Shown here: positions 17,435 through 25,417 of the stretch, piece by piece
Position numbering within the stretch: position 1 is the first letter of the stretch
Layout: each line of letters starts with the position of its first letter
From: Tellurirhabdus bombi
Lineage (GTDB): Bacteria; Bacteroidota; Bacteroidia; Cytophagales; Spirosomataceae
Assembly: GCF_021484805.1 (NCBI RefSeq)
Contig: NZ_CP090557.1
Coordinates: 1,500,001-1,564,000, forward strand
Direction: 5' to 3'
Length of the DNA: 64,000 bases
Translations under genes and position numbers: made by a program
The notes under the pieces: model-generated
What the model saw: the letters and a program-made list of their open reading frames with translations, nothing else
Told to the model about the DNA's origin: nothing
The model's database searches: none

Positions 17435-18672
17435 TTTGATTCTGGATTGACGATTTTACCCATAAATAAGACAGCACCCGTTTGTTTTTCGGTAATCGCA
17501 ATGACAAATGGACGGTCGCAGAAATAGCTGGCCGGAGCGGAAGTTACGCCAACACCAATGCCCGTCACGGCGGCCGCTTCAGTGCCTTTTTCATCGACGG
17601 CTACGAAAGTGTTTTGTTTCACTGAAGTAACCGTCAAGCCTTTTTTGGTGCTAATTTTGGAGAAATCAGCCAGATCAGTAAAGGCCGTTGGCATTCCTAA
17701 TTTTGACAGAACGCCGTTTAAATTTCCTTCATACTCGAGGGTGAATTTCGGCAAGCCAATCATCATCGATCCAGCGGTCATGTCGTTCTGTAACTGATTC
17801 CACTCATTGGCACTTAATGATTTAATAAGCGCGTCGGCAGAGGAGGTTTCTTTGGGCAACATAACGGTCATGCTGTAAGTACCGTCGCCATAAGGAAGCT
17901 CAAACGCTGTGTAATTTGGACGGAAAGCTCGTCGGAGTTCGCGGTTAAGCTGCATCATCCGCACGGTTTTCTGCCCACCGTCAACTAGCTCAAACGGTCT
18001 ATCCTGTGTCTGCTCTGCATTAAATTGGTATTTCCAGTCGCCTTTGAAGTAAAGCGCATTGAGCAGAAACAGGACTTCGTTTGGCTGAATCTGATTGACT
18101 ATCTTCTTGATTTTACCGTTGGTATTATCACTGGCCCACTGATTGATTTTTCCAACTGTAGCCTGATTGGTAAAGTCTTCCGCAGCAACGCGGGCTTTGA
18201 AATAATCGGTGGTGCTGGTCAAGAATCCAGCTTCAGACGCAAAATTATTGTCGTGAAAAATAGCGTTCGCTAGTGTTGTTGTTACTTTCGGATCAGCATT
18301 GGGCAATCCTTCAAGAAGTTGCTGCCAAATCTGGTTGGCTTCGGTCAGAGAAACATCGTCCAGTTTCAAAACTTTTTTGATTTCTTCCGCCGTAGTGCCA
18401 TTAGCACCATTGAGCAGCATCCCCAAAGCCATGTGCATGCTTAAAGGCGAAACAAAAATATTTTCGTTGGCCCGTTGCGCTGCGTTGACTTCTTTCAGAA
18501 AATTAAATGAGAAATCATTGGTTTTGGTAGCAAACTGCCGGGCTCCTGCGGTAGGCTGGAAAGTGCCTTGTTCTGGTGTTAGCGCGTTATCACGCTGGCA
18601 ACTGGAAACCGTTAGCGCCAGCGTCAATGCGGGTATGGCAAGCGTTGTGACTATGGATGTTATGGATTTCAT
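17431..18672 (-). CDS. Serpin family protease inhibitor, lipoprotein
   Basis: A 413-residue serpin with a lipoprotein signal (TVSSC, Cys25), so it should be tethered to a membrane face outside the cytoplasm. Conserved serpin features are visible: NIFVSPLSMHMALGMLLNGA (helix B region), LLNALYFKGDWKYQF (strand 3A), LPKFTLEYE, and the C-terminal signature FCDRPFVIAI. The reactive loop starts with an inhibitory-type hinge EKGTEAAAV (from residue 361). Counting from P17 Glu361 with the same spacing as alpha-1-antitrypsin gives P1 Thr377 and P1' Ser378. The small P1 and the Gly/Val-rich loop suggest an elastase-like or subtilisin-like target (inference). First gene of a two-gene unit. Confidence 0.95.
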   Translation of the reverse strand: MKSITSIVTTLAIPALTLALTVSSCQRDNALTPEQGTFQPTAGARQFATKTNDFSFNFLKEVNAAQRANENIFVSPLSMHMALGMLLNGANGTTAEEIKKVLKLDDVSLTEANQIWQQLLEGLPNADPKVTTTLANAIFHDNNFASEAGFLTSTTDYFKARVAAEDFTNQATVGKINQWASDNTNGKIKKIVNQIQPNEVLFLLNALYFKGDWKYQFNAEQTQDRPFELVDGGQKTVRMMQLNRELRRAFRPNYTAFELPYGDGTYSMTVMLPKETSSADALIKSLSANEWNQLQNDMTAGSMMIGLPKFTLEYEGNLNGVLSKLGMPTAFTDLADFSKISTKKGLTVTSVKQNTFVAVDEKGTEAAAVTGIGVGVTSAPASYFCDRPFVIAITEKQTGAVLFMGKIVNPESK

Positions 18673-18805
18673 GAGTATTTATGTCTACGAGTAAATGAAA
18701 ACAAGTGGCGAACACCCACCATCGACACGTCCGGATTAGCCGATGAGTTCGTGCCAATACTAAAGAGACCCAAGAAGAAAAGAAGAGGTTGGAAGCGACC
18801 GCAAA

Positions 18806-18849
18806 ATTTTTGAAAGATTAGCCGAAATTTCGGCTAATCTTTCAAAAAT
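18806..18849. terminator. Perfect 44-bp palindrome at the 3' end of the barrel/anti-sigma gene
   Basis: The 22-bp arms are perfectly complementary with no loop (centre between 18827 and 18828, GCCGAAA/TTTCGGC). It includes the stop codon of the minus-strand gene ending at 18842. On the minus strand it is flanked by A5T4, so it probably ends transcription, but T-run quality is modest. Confidence 0.65.
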
Positions 18850-20470
18850 GGTAGTTAAGCCCGAAGCCAACGCCCATCGCTTGTGGGCGCGTTTGTACCT
18901 GTGCTTCAGGACGCGTGCCTGATTGAAGGGCTCGCTGGAAGGAACCCGTTAACGAACCAGACCAATGATTTGTAGGGCGATAATTTACCCGAAGGCCAGC
19001 CGTTCCCGACAGAATTACCGGGCGATAGATGTTATCATCGGACGTTATTTCATAAGAGCCTACCGTATTTTGTAGAAAGACGTTAGCCAATGCGCCACCC
19101 AAAACGGAATAACTTAGCTTAGCATCGGGGTTGATGTTAAACCCGGCTTGAAGCGGAATCTGGAGAAAGCGGTAGTTATTCTGTACGGATGCTTTTTCAT
19201 CCGACGTGGCGGCGGCAAAGATTGGATCGTTGGTTAAGCTGCTGGGTGCAAAATTGCTCTTGTCACTATAGGCAGGAGACGCGCTATTCCGAAGGGCGTT
19301 CTCCAATAAATTATTAGGAGAACTAGTACTTAATGCCGTAAAAACAACCGCGTTGCTTTGGGCCACCGAGCGTCCCTGCAAGTAATTCACTCCTGTTTCC
19401 ACCGACCAGTGCTTCGATAGTTTCATCCCCGTATTCAGTTGAAGCGATGTTGACCACTGCGCATGATTTTGCAGTTCGGGTGACTGAACAGCCCGATTTG
19501 CCGAAAATGTTTGTGAGGCCGAGTACAAAGGAGCCAAGCCATTGGTCCGAACCGACGTCGCTGGGTTAAACGACATAGGCATGTAAGCAATAGCCGTCCA
19601 ATAGTCTTTTTTCGAGGACTTTTTCGGTGATTCCGGCTCAATCACTAAATCCGGCGCGCGGTACCAGATAATACGGTTAACGCCCCGCATGGTTTTCAGG
19701 GAAAACTGCTTGCTTTCGAGTAACTCGTAGGAAGCCGAAGCCAGCGCTTTATTATCTGCTAATGCTTCTGAAACTAACTTTTTTTCTGCGTCTGTACTGG
19801 ATGGCGGAGTCGTTGATGAATTTAAATCTTGATCGGTACGAGCTTGAACAGCTACGTTTTCTGTACTGGACGTCAAGCCTTGTTGCGCCTTAACCCGCCG
19901 TGCTGAAGCTGCTTTTTCAGACGCGGCTTGCTGGTAAGCCAGGGCATTGTCGGTTGCTGGTAAAGCCTTGGTTACTTTTTGCAGTACGTCTGGTGCCAAT
20001 TCCTGGGCGCGGTTGGCCTCATTTCGCGTACGGCTCAAATTACGTGCATTGCGTGTAGGCTCCGTAGCGGCAATTCTGTCTAAAGGCCGTGCCATGTGAT
20101 CGGCATTTGGATCATTGATTTTTTCTGGAGTTGATGACGTGTTGGGAACCGCTGACGAGAAAGCCTCTGGCTGGTTGCTTTGAGCAGGCTGCTGGATGGC
20201 AACGGGCTGTTCCATACCCGGGTGCTTGGCCGAGTTGAAGGCCCACCAGCCCACCAATAGCAAAGCCACGGCTGCCGCTGCCCCGTATAAAAAGGGGCGG
20301 TAGCTTGTCCAGAAAGGAATCACCACCGTTTTGCTCTCCTCTTCGTCAAGACGGCGTTCAATAGCATCCCACAGCCCACTGGGCGGGGTGTCGTCTGCAT
20401 CCTGGAAGGCGTTGCGCCATTCCTGACCAGACCATTGGTTATCAGACATATTTTCTTCAGACTGACTCAT
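18842..20470 (-). CDS. Anti-sigma-like protein with one membrane helix and a C-terminal outer membrane barrel
   Basis: A 542-residue protein. Residues 1-55 are acidic and cytoplasmic in character, with PPSGLWDAIERRLDEEE (29-45), a pattern typical of Bacteroidota anti-sigma factors encoded after ECF sigma genes. A single membrane segment follows (about 59-79, LYGAAAAVALLLVGWWAF). Then comes a long Ser/Thr/Ala/Gln-rich linker (about 80-290). The last ~210 residues alternate polar and aromatic residues like a small outer-membrane barrel and end in Phe (LNYHF). The start at 20470 overlaps the sigma gene by 14 bases; an ATG at 20449 is an alternative. The layout suggests one polypeptide spanning both membranes and gating the sigma factor. 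Confidence 0.8.
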   Translation of the reverse strand: MSQSEENMSDNQWSGQEWRNAFQDADDTPPSGLWDAIERRLDEEESKTVVIPFWTSYRPFLYGAAAAVALLLVGWWAFNSAKHPGMEQPVAIQQPAQSNQPEAFSSAVPNTSSTPEKINDPNADHMARPLDRIAATEPTRNARNLSRTRNEANRAQELAPDVLQKVTKALPATDNALAYQQAASEKAASARRVKAQQGLTSSTENVAVQARTDQDLNSSTTPPSSTDAEKKLVSEALADNKALASASYELLESKQFSLKTMRGVNRIIWYRAPDLVIEPESPKKSSKKDYWTAIAYMPMSFNPATSVRTNGLAPLYSASQTFSANRAVQSPELQNHAQWSTSLQLNTGMKLSKHWSVETGVNYLQGRSVAQSNAVVFTALSTSSPNNLLENALRNSASPAYSDKSNFAPSSLTNDPIFAAATSDEKASVQNNYRFLQIPLQAGFNINPDAKLSYSVLGGALANVFLQNTVGSYEITSDDNIYRPVILSGTAGLRVNYRPTNHWSGSLTGSFQRALQSGTRPEAQVQTRPQAMGVGFGLNYHF

Positions 20471-21008
20471 TTCTAAATCGGAGTTCGTTCTGAATTTTTT
20501 GTTGTAGCAGCACCCGGGCACGGGAATACTGCGACTTCGATGTACCTTCAGAAATATCTAACAAATCAGCAATTTCGGGATGCGTGTATCCTTCAATAGC
20601 ATACAAATTGAATACGGTCTGACAACCGGTCGGTAATTCCTGCACCAACCGCAACAATTGCTGGTAGTGCAGACCGGCCAAGCTGTCTTCCGCCTGTGGT
20701 AGTGCATAAGCCACTTCCTCCACATCGGTTTGGTTTTGCCAGGGCTTATTTTTACGGATATGTTTTAGAGCAGTATTAATTACGATGCGCTTCAGCCAGG
20801 CTTCCAGTGGGCACTCAAACCGAAAGGAGTCAATATGCTGAAAGGCCTTTACAAAGGAATCTTGCAGGACATCTTCAGCATCGTCGCGGTTTTTGGTGTA
20901 GCGTTGACTAACGGCAAAGAGCTTCCCGGCGAACAACTCATAGAGTTTTCGCTGTGCTGCACGGTCTTTCTTTTTGCACCCGTCTACTAACGATCGTTCA
21001 TCCAACAT
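20457..21008 (-). CDS. ECF-type RNA polymerase sigma factor
   Basis: A 183-residue sigma-70 family protein. The sigma2 region (about residues 20-90) contains DAEDVLQDSFVKAF (43-56), used for core binding and -10 recognition. The sigma4 region (about 115-172) contains the helix-turn-helix YTHPEIADLLDISEGTSKSQ. The size and lack of sigma1/sigma3 indicate the extracytoplasmic-function group. It overlaps the downstream regulator gene by 14 bases, the classic arrangement of ECF sigma and its anti-sigma factor. It lies 61 bases after mpl on the same strand, so read-through from mpl is possible. Confidence 0.95.
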   Translation of the reverse strand: MLDERSLVDGCKKKDRAAQRKLYELFAGKLFAVSQRYTKNRDDAEDVLQDSFVKAFQHIDSFRFECPLEAWLKRIVINTALKHIRKNKPWQNQTDVEEVAYALPQAEDSLAGLHYQQLLRLVQELPTGCQTVFNLYAIEGYTHPEIADLLDISEGTSKSQYSRARVLLQQKIQNELRFRNESV

Positions 21009-21069
21009 ACCGGTTCAGACTAAAGACCCCACTGGTATAAAGACAGTTGTAAAGCAGTTGAAAAATTTT

Positions 21070-22434
21070 CTATTGCTCGCCCAGACGATTTACGTCAAGA
21101 CCACCGAATGTACCGGAACTCATCAGCAAATACACCGATGGAGCGGCTGTGCTCTGGCTCTCCAGAAAAGTTTGCAGGCTGGCGGTGTCCGTGAAAATCT
21201 GTAGATCCGGGCGGTCAAAAGCAGTGATAATTTCCTGTGGGCTGATAGGTTCCATGCGTTTCATCTCGAGCGTATGGGGACTATAGAAAACAACGGCTAC
21301 ATCGGCCTGGTCCAGCTTATCACGGTATTGGCCGAGAAAATTTTTGTTCAAACTACTAAACGTGTGCAATTCAACGCAGGCGATTAGTTTTCGGTTTGGG
21401 AACTGCTGGCGAACTGCCGCCGTGGTTGCACCGACTTTTGAAGGGGCATGGGCGAAATCACGGTAAATGGTTTTCTGGTCGTTCGAAGTGACGAGTTCAA
21501 GGCGGCGGGCAGCGCCTTTAAAGCTTTGAATGGCTTCGTAAAACATCTCTTCGGTGATGCCCAGGCGATCGCAGACGGCCAGCGCACCCGCAATGTTTTT
21601 CATGTTGTGCTCCCCAAAAATCTGCACGGGTACATCGCCCGCTGATTTTGTTTTCAGCCAGGTTTGCCCGTTCGAAATTCGGTAAGAGTGCACGTCGTAG
21701 GGTTGACGCGTAACGTCCTCGCGTTCTTTGAGGGCAATCACATCCAGCATATCATCCGTATCATCGAACACAATAGCGCCGGCTTTGGGGAGCGAATCGG
21801 CTAGTAATTCAAACTGATGTACATACGAATCGTAAGTCGGGTAGATATTCACGTGATCCCAGGCAATTCCGCTAATGAGGGCAATATGCGGCTGGAAAAA
21901 CAAAAACTTTGGTCGCGTATCCAGGGGCGAGGCGCCGTATTCATCCCCTTCGGCAATCAGGAGCGGCGCATCAGCGGTTAGTTTAACCATCGTATCAAAG
22001 CCTTCTATCTGCGCGCCAACCAGATAGTCAAAGTTTCGTTTGTGGTAGTTCAGTACGTGCAGAAGGATAGACGTAATGGTGGTTTTGCCGTGGCTGCCCG
22101 CAATAACTACCCGCTGTTTGTGCTTGCTTTGTTCGTAAATAAATTCGGGATAGGAGTAAACGGCCAAGCCCAACTCCTGCGCTTTCAGTAGTTCCGGGTT
22201 ATCCTTACGGGCGTGCATCCCCAGGATAACAGCATCCAATCCCGTATGAATATTGGCCGGATTCCAACCCATTTCCGCCGGAAGCAGTCCCTGTTTTTGC
22301 AAGCGCGTGCGCGAAGGCTCGTAGATTTCGTCGTCGGAACCCGTTACCTTATGCCCTTGCTGTTGAAGAGCAATAGCCAAATTGTGCATGACGCTACCGC
22401 CAATGGAAATGAAATGGAGAGACAGACTTTTCAT
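21070..22434 (-). CDS. mpl: UDP-N-acetylmuramate:L-Ala-gamma-D-Glu-meso-DAP ligase (Mpl)
   Basis: A 454-residue Mur-ligase family enzyme that recycles murein tripeptide by ligating it to UDP-MurNAc. It has the N-terminal UDP-binding fold (ISIGGSVMHNLAIALQQQGH), the ATP loop AGSHGKTTITS, the central domain (EGDEYGASPLD) and the C-terminal ligase domain (DFAHAPSKVGAT). The DEYGA region and HAPSK pattern distinguish Mpl from MurC. The start at 22434 (MKSLSLHFISIGG) matches family starts; an ATG 33 bases upstream adds unrelated residues. It faces away from the CPBP gene, sharing a 73-base divergent promoter region. Confidence 0.94.
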   Translation of the reverse strand: MKSLSLHFISIGGSVMHNLAIALQQQGHKVTGSDDEIYEPSRTRLQKQGLLPAEMGWNPANIHTGLDAVILGMHARKDNPELLKAQELGLAVYSYPEFIYEQSKHKQRVVIAGSHGKTTITSILLHVLNYHKRNFDYLVGAQIEGFDTMVKLTADAPLLIAEGDEYGASPLDTRPKFLFFQPHIALISGIAWDHVNIYPTYDSYVHQFELLADSLPKAGAIVFDDTDDMLDVIALKEREDVTRQPYDVHSYRISNGQTWLKTKSAGDVPVQIFGEHNMKNIAGALAVCDRLGITEEMFYEAIQSFKGAARRLELVTSNDQKTIYRDFAHAPSKVGATTAAVRQQFPNRKLIACVELHTFSSLNKNFLGQYRDKLDQADVAVVFYSPHTLEMKRMEPISPQEIITAFDRPDLQIFTDTASLQTFLESQSTAAPSVYLLMSSGTFGGLDVNRLGEQ

Positions 22435-22507
22435 GGAAAAATGAATAGGAAGTACTTTATCTTCCAAAATTATAGGTTCTTTTGGTTTGATTAATATTTA
22501 ATGTCCA

Positions 22508-23446
22508 ATGCGACAATTTCTGCGCTACCTGCGTGAACACTGGAAAGCCGATTTTCGTCCTGATCTTTACGCTACGCTTGGCCTTTTTCTGGCCGCCAGT
22601 ATTAGTTTAAACTACTATTATGATATTGAAGACAGCCATATCGACCTATATGTTTCGGCGCCGCTGAAACGAATGAGTCTTTATTTTCTGCTGTATGCGT
22701 TCGCTTATTATGGCAGCGCTGCCATCTGGATTTATTTCAACCGCCAAGGCCATATCCTGCGAAAACCGGCTTTTTGGCTGTTTAGCGGGTTTGGCCTGGT
22801 GGTGTTTGCCATCTATGCGGGCTTTTATGGATTCGATGCCTGGAGCGCTGCCGTCTTTGGTGGACAAATTTATGTATACGCCTTCTATCTGTTTAGAAAC
22901 CTGCATTCGCTCCTGACCGTTGTGCTGCCTTTGTTTTTATTCTATAAACTAGTACCTCAGCCTTCGAGTGCGTTTTACGGCTTAAAACCCAAGTGGGAGG
23001 GACTGAAAATTTACGGTTGGTTGTTGCTCCTGATGGTACCAATTATTACCTACGCTTCGTTTCAGCCTTCTTTCCTGGCGAGCTACCCATCCTACGAGGA
23101 TACAAACGCCAACGAATTTTTCGGGGTGCCAGAGTGGGTAACAGCGGTAGTCTATGAATTAGCTTACGGTTGGGACTTCATTCCAACCGAACTCATGTTT
23201 CGGGGCTTTCTGGTAATTGGCATGACGCATATTCTGGGTCGGGGCGCTGTTGTGCCAATGGTAGTAACCTACGCCTTTATTCACTTTGGCAAACCGCCCG
23301 GCGAAACCATCAGTTCGATTTTTGGCGGTTATATTCTGGGCGTCATTGCGCAACGAACGCGCAGCGTCTGGGGCGGAATCATTGTCCACCTTGGTGTGGC
23401 CTGGCTCATGGAGTTAACGGCTTTTTTACAACTGGCCTTTCGGTAA
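22508..23446 (+). CDS. CPBP (Abi/Rce1-like) family intramembrane protein with altered catalytic motifs
   Basis: A 312-residue membrane protein with about seven hydrophobic segments and a CPBP domain in the last ~100 residues. Motif 1 reads TELMFR (227-232) where the family has EExxxR, so the first Glu is Thr. Motif 2 is intact (FIH, His259). Motif 3/4 has His294 but Ala298 at the position usually Asn/Asp. Active members are metal-independent glutamyl intramembrane proteases; this one may be inactive or use Glu228. Its stop lies one base from the stop of nuoD on the other strand. Confidence 0.85.
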   Translation: MRQFLRYLREHWKADFRPDLYATLGLFLAASISLNYYYDIEDSHIDLYVSAPLKRMSLYFLLYAFAYYGSAAIWIYFNRQGHILRKPAFWLFSGFGLVVFAIYAGFYGFDAWSAAVFGGQIYVYAFYLFRNLHSLLTVVLPLFLFYKLVPQPSSAFYGLKPKWEGLKIYGWLLLLMVPIITYASFQPSFLASYPSYEDTNANEFFGVPEWVTAVVYELAYGWDFIPTELMFRGFLVIGMTHILGRGAVVPMVVTYAFIHFGKPPGETISSIFGGYILGVIAQRTRSVWGGIIVHLGVAWLMELTAFLQLAFR

Positions 23447-23447
23447 A

Positions 23448-24683
23448 TCACCGGTCAACCTCACCCATCACAATATCAATAGAACCAATCACGGCGACTA
23501 AATCCGCAATCATGGAGCCTTTGGTAATCTCGCCAATCATCGACAGATTGTGATAAGAGCACGAACGGCAGCGACACCGGAACGGCACGTCGGATCGTCC
23601 GTCGGCGCGGAAGAAAAAGCCTAACTCGCCTTTCGGTATTTCGCCCCGGATGTAAAACTCCTGCGCTTTGGGCCGAATCTTTTTCGGAACCAATACCTGG
23701 GGATCAAAGTCGCGGGTGCGTTTCAGATCGCCCTGGAGCTGGTCGAGGCATTGTTCGGCAATACGAACGGATTCCCAGCACTCCAGCACCCGAACATAAT
23801 TGCGGTCCCAGCAATCGCCGACGGTTCCCATCTTTCCTTCGCCAATAGGAATATCAAAATCCAGCTCCGGGTAAACTGAGTAATTATCGACGCGGCGCAA
23901 ATCATATCGCAAGCCAGAACCTCGTAACACGGGCCCTGTGCAACCGTAATCAATCGCTACTGGCAGAGGCAACACGCCTACATTGGCCGTTCGCTTAACG
24001 AAAATTTTATTTTCGATAACGAGCTGCTGCATTTCAATCAGCTTGGGTTTTAAGTAGGTCAGGTATTCCCGGCAGCGTTCTTCAAAACCGACGGGCAAAT
24101 CGTAATACAGCCCCCCGATCCAGATGTAATTATACAGCATGCGGGCACCGCTGACCCATTCCAGCAGGCGTTGCAGGTGCTCGCGGTCGCGCATCATCCA
24201 GAGAAAAGGGGTATAAGCCCCAATGTCCAGCGCGTAGGTTCCAATGGCGACAAAGTGGGACGCCAGCCGGTTAAGTTCAGCAACGAGCACGCGAATGTAT
24301 TCGACGCGGCGGCCATCCACCCGGTTCAGAAGATCATCCTGAATGCCCAACATGCGCTCGACACCCATACAAAACACATGCTCGTTGTTCATGGCTGCTA
24401 CGTAATCCAGCCGATCCACAAACGGCAGCGTCTGGTTGTAGGGCATGGATTCAGCATGTTTCTCAAAACAACGGTGCAGATACCCCAGGTGCGGTACCAC
24501 ATCGACAATAATCTCCCCGTCGGTAATGACTTCCAGCCGCAAAACCCCGTGTGTAGACGGGTGTTGCGGCCCCATGTTGAGAATCATCTCGCCGGATTGA
24601 AGGCTTTCCGGCTTGTATTTATTGGGTTCGGAAGCCTGAAAATGCCCGGGTTGATAGTCGTATTGAATTGTTTGCGTTGCCAT
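23448..24683 (-). CDS. nuoD: NADH-quinone oxidoreductase subunit D
   Basis: A 411-residue 49-kDa-type subunit of respiratory complex I, in the peripheral arm at the quinone site. Conserved stretches are visible: MGPQHPSTHGVLRL near residue 35, PHLGYLHRCFEK, LPFVDRLDYVAAMNNEH, SGARMLYNYIWIGG and GEIPKGELGFFF. The C-terminus (GEITKGSMIADLVAVIGSID) resembles the canonical GSIDIVMGEVDR end. Length fits the family. No other nuo gene lies in the neighbourhood: upstream is rpmG (divergent), downstream is the CPBP gene. So complex I genes are dispersed in this genome or nuoD has moved. Confidence 0.96.
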   Translation of the reverse strand: MATQTIQYDYQPGHFQASEPNKYKPESLQSGEMILNMGPQHPSTHGVLRLEVITDGEIIVDVVPHLGYLHRCFEKHAESMPYNQTLPFVDRLDYVAAMNNEHVFCMGVERMLGIQDDLLNRVDGRRVEYIRVLVAELNRLASHFVAIGTYALDIGAYTPFLWMMRDREHLQRLLEWVSGARMLYNYIWIGGLYYDLPVGFEERCREYLTYLKPKLIEMQQLVIENKIFVKRTANVGVLPLPVAIDYGCTGPVLRGSGLRYDLRRVDNYSVYPELDFDIPIGEGKMGTVGDCWDRNYVRVLECWESVRIAEQCLDQLQGDLKRTRDFDPQVLVPKKIRPKAQEFYIRGEIPKGELGFFFRADGRSDVPFRCRCRSCSYHNLSMIGEITKGSMIADLVAVIGSIDIVMGEVDR

Positions 24684-24820
24684 TATAAGTCAAAGACTGG
24701 AACTAAATAAACAATAATAGATAAGTGATTAATTCCAGCACCTTATTAGTAGAGGTCAAAGCCAAAAGTAAAACACAGTTGCCTAACCGACTACTAATCA
24801 CAGAATTTATGTAAAAAAGT

Positions 24821-24852
24821 TTTGTGATAAATCTCGTTTTTCCTTACCTTTG
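24821..24852 (+). promoter_or_regulatory. Promoter of rpmG-DUF4295 (Bacteroidota type)
   Basis: TTTG at 24821-24824 and TACCTTTG at 24845-24852, separated by exactly 20 bases, match the Bacteroidota sigma-ABfr consensus TTTG-N19/20-TAnnTTTG. The start of rpmG is 30 bases downstream. Confidence 0.8.
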
Positions 24853-24881
24853 CGTTCCTGTTTGAGAAAATACGTACAGTA

Positions 24882-25064
24882 ATGGCGAAGAAAGGCAATA
24901 GAATTCAGGTCATTCTGGAGTGCACGGAGCAGAAAACTGCAGCTGTAGCGGGCATGTCTCGTTACATCACTACTAAAAACCGTAAGAACACTCCGGCTCG
25001 GATCGAACTGAAAAAGTACAATCCGTACCTAAAGAAAGTGACCGTACACAAAGAAATTAAGTAA
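24882..25064 (+). CDS. rpmG: 50S ribosomal protein L33
   Basis: A 60-residue protein with the L33 core ([20 protein letters not shown] ... [16 protein letters not shown]). Only one Cys is present, so this is the zinc-independent (C-minus) form lacking the two CxxC pairs. It is first gene of the rpmG-DUF4295 pair and has a clean promoter. In many Bacteroidota rpmB (L28) directly precedes rpmG; it is not present here. Confidence 0.97.
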   Translation: MAKKGNRIQVILECTEQKTAAVAGMSRYITTKNRKNTPARIELKKYNPYLKKVTVHKEIK

Positions 25065-25096
25065 TTTAAACGGGGGAACGGCCCCATTGAACTGTC

Positions 25097-25252
25097 ATGG
25101 CAAAGAAAGTAGTTGCAACCCTGAAAAAAGAAGGTGGCGGCAAGAACTTCGCAAAAGTTATTAAAGCTGTGAAGTCGCCAAAAACAGGCGCTTATACATT
25201 CAAAGAGGAAATGGTCCCTCTGGAAGAATTACAGGCTGCCCTGAAAAGCTAA
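25097..25252 (+). CDS. DUF4295 family small basic protein
   Basis: A 51-residue, Lys-rich protein (MAKKVVATLKKEGGGKNF ... PLEELQAALKS). It matches the Bacteroidota-specific DUF4295 family, always encoded after rpmG and before ftsY; its conserved place suggests a ribosome-associated role (inference). It begins 32 bases after rpmG, with TGAACTGTC before the ATG. A strong terminator follows. Confidence 0.92.
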   Translation: MAKKVVATLKKEGGGKNFAKVIKAVKSPKTGAYTFKEEMVPLEELQAALKS

Positions 25253-25280
25253 TCACTTCTTGACGAAAGACATTGCATAG

Positions 25281-25304
25281 AAAGTCCCGATGAGGGACTT
25301 TTTT
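25281..25304 (+). terminator. Terminator of rpmG-DUF4295
   Basis: AAAGTCCC / GGGACTTT with a 5-base loop and a T6 run. Confidence 0.88.
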
Positions 25305-25417
25305 GTTTTTATATTTGTTGACAGAAACGAGTTTAGGTTTACCGTATACAGTTTGAGGTTGGCTACTTTGTAAACTTTAAACCTTAAATTTCACACCTTA
25401 AACTTTACGAAAATTAC

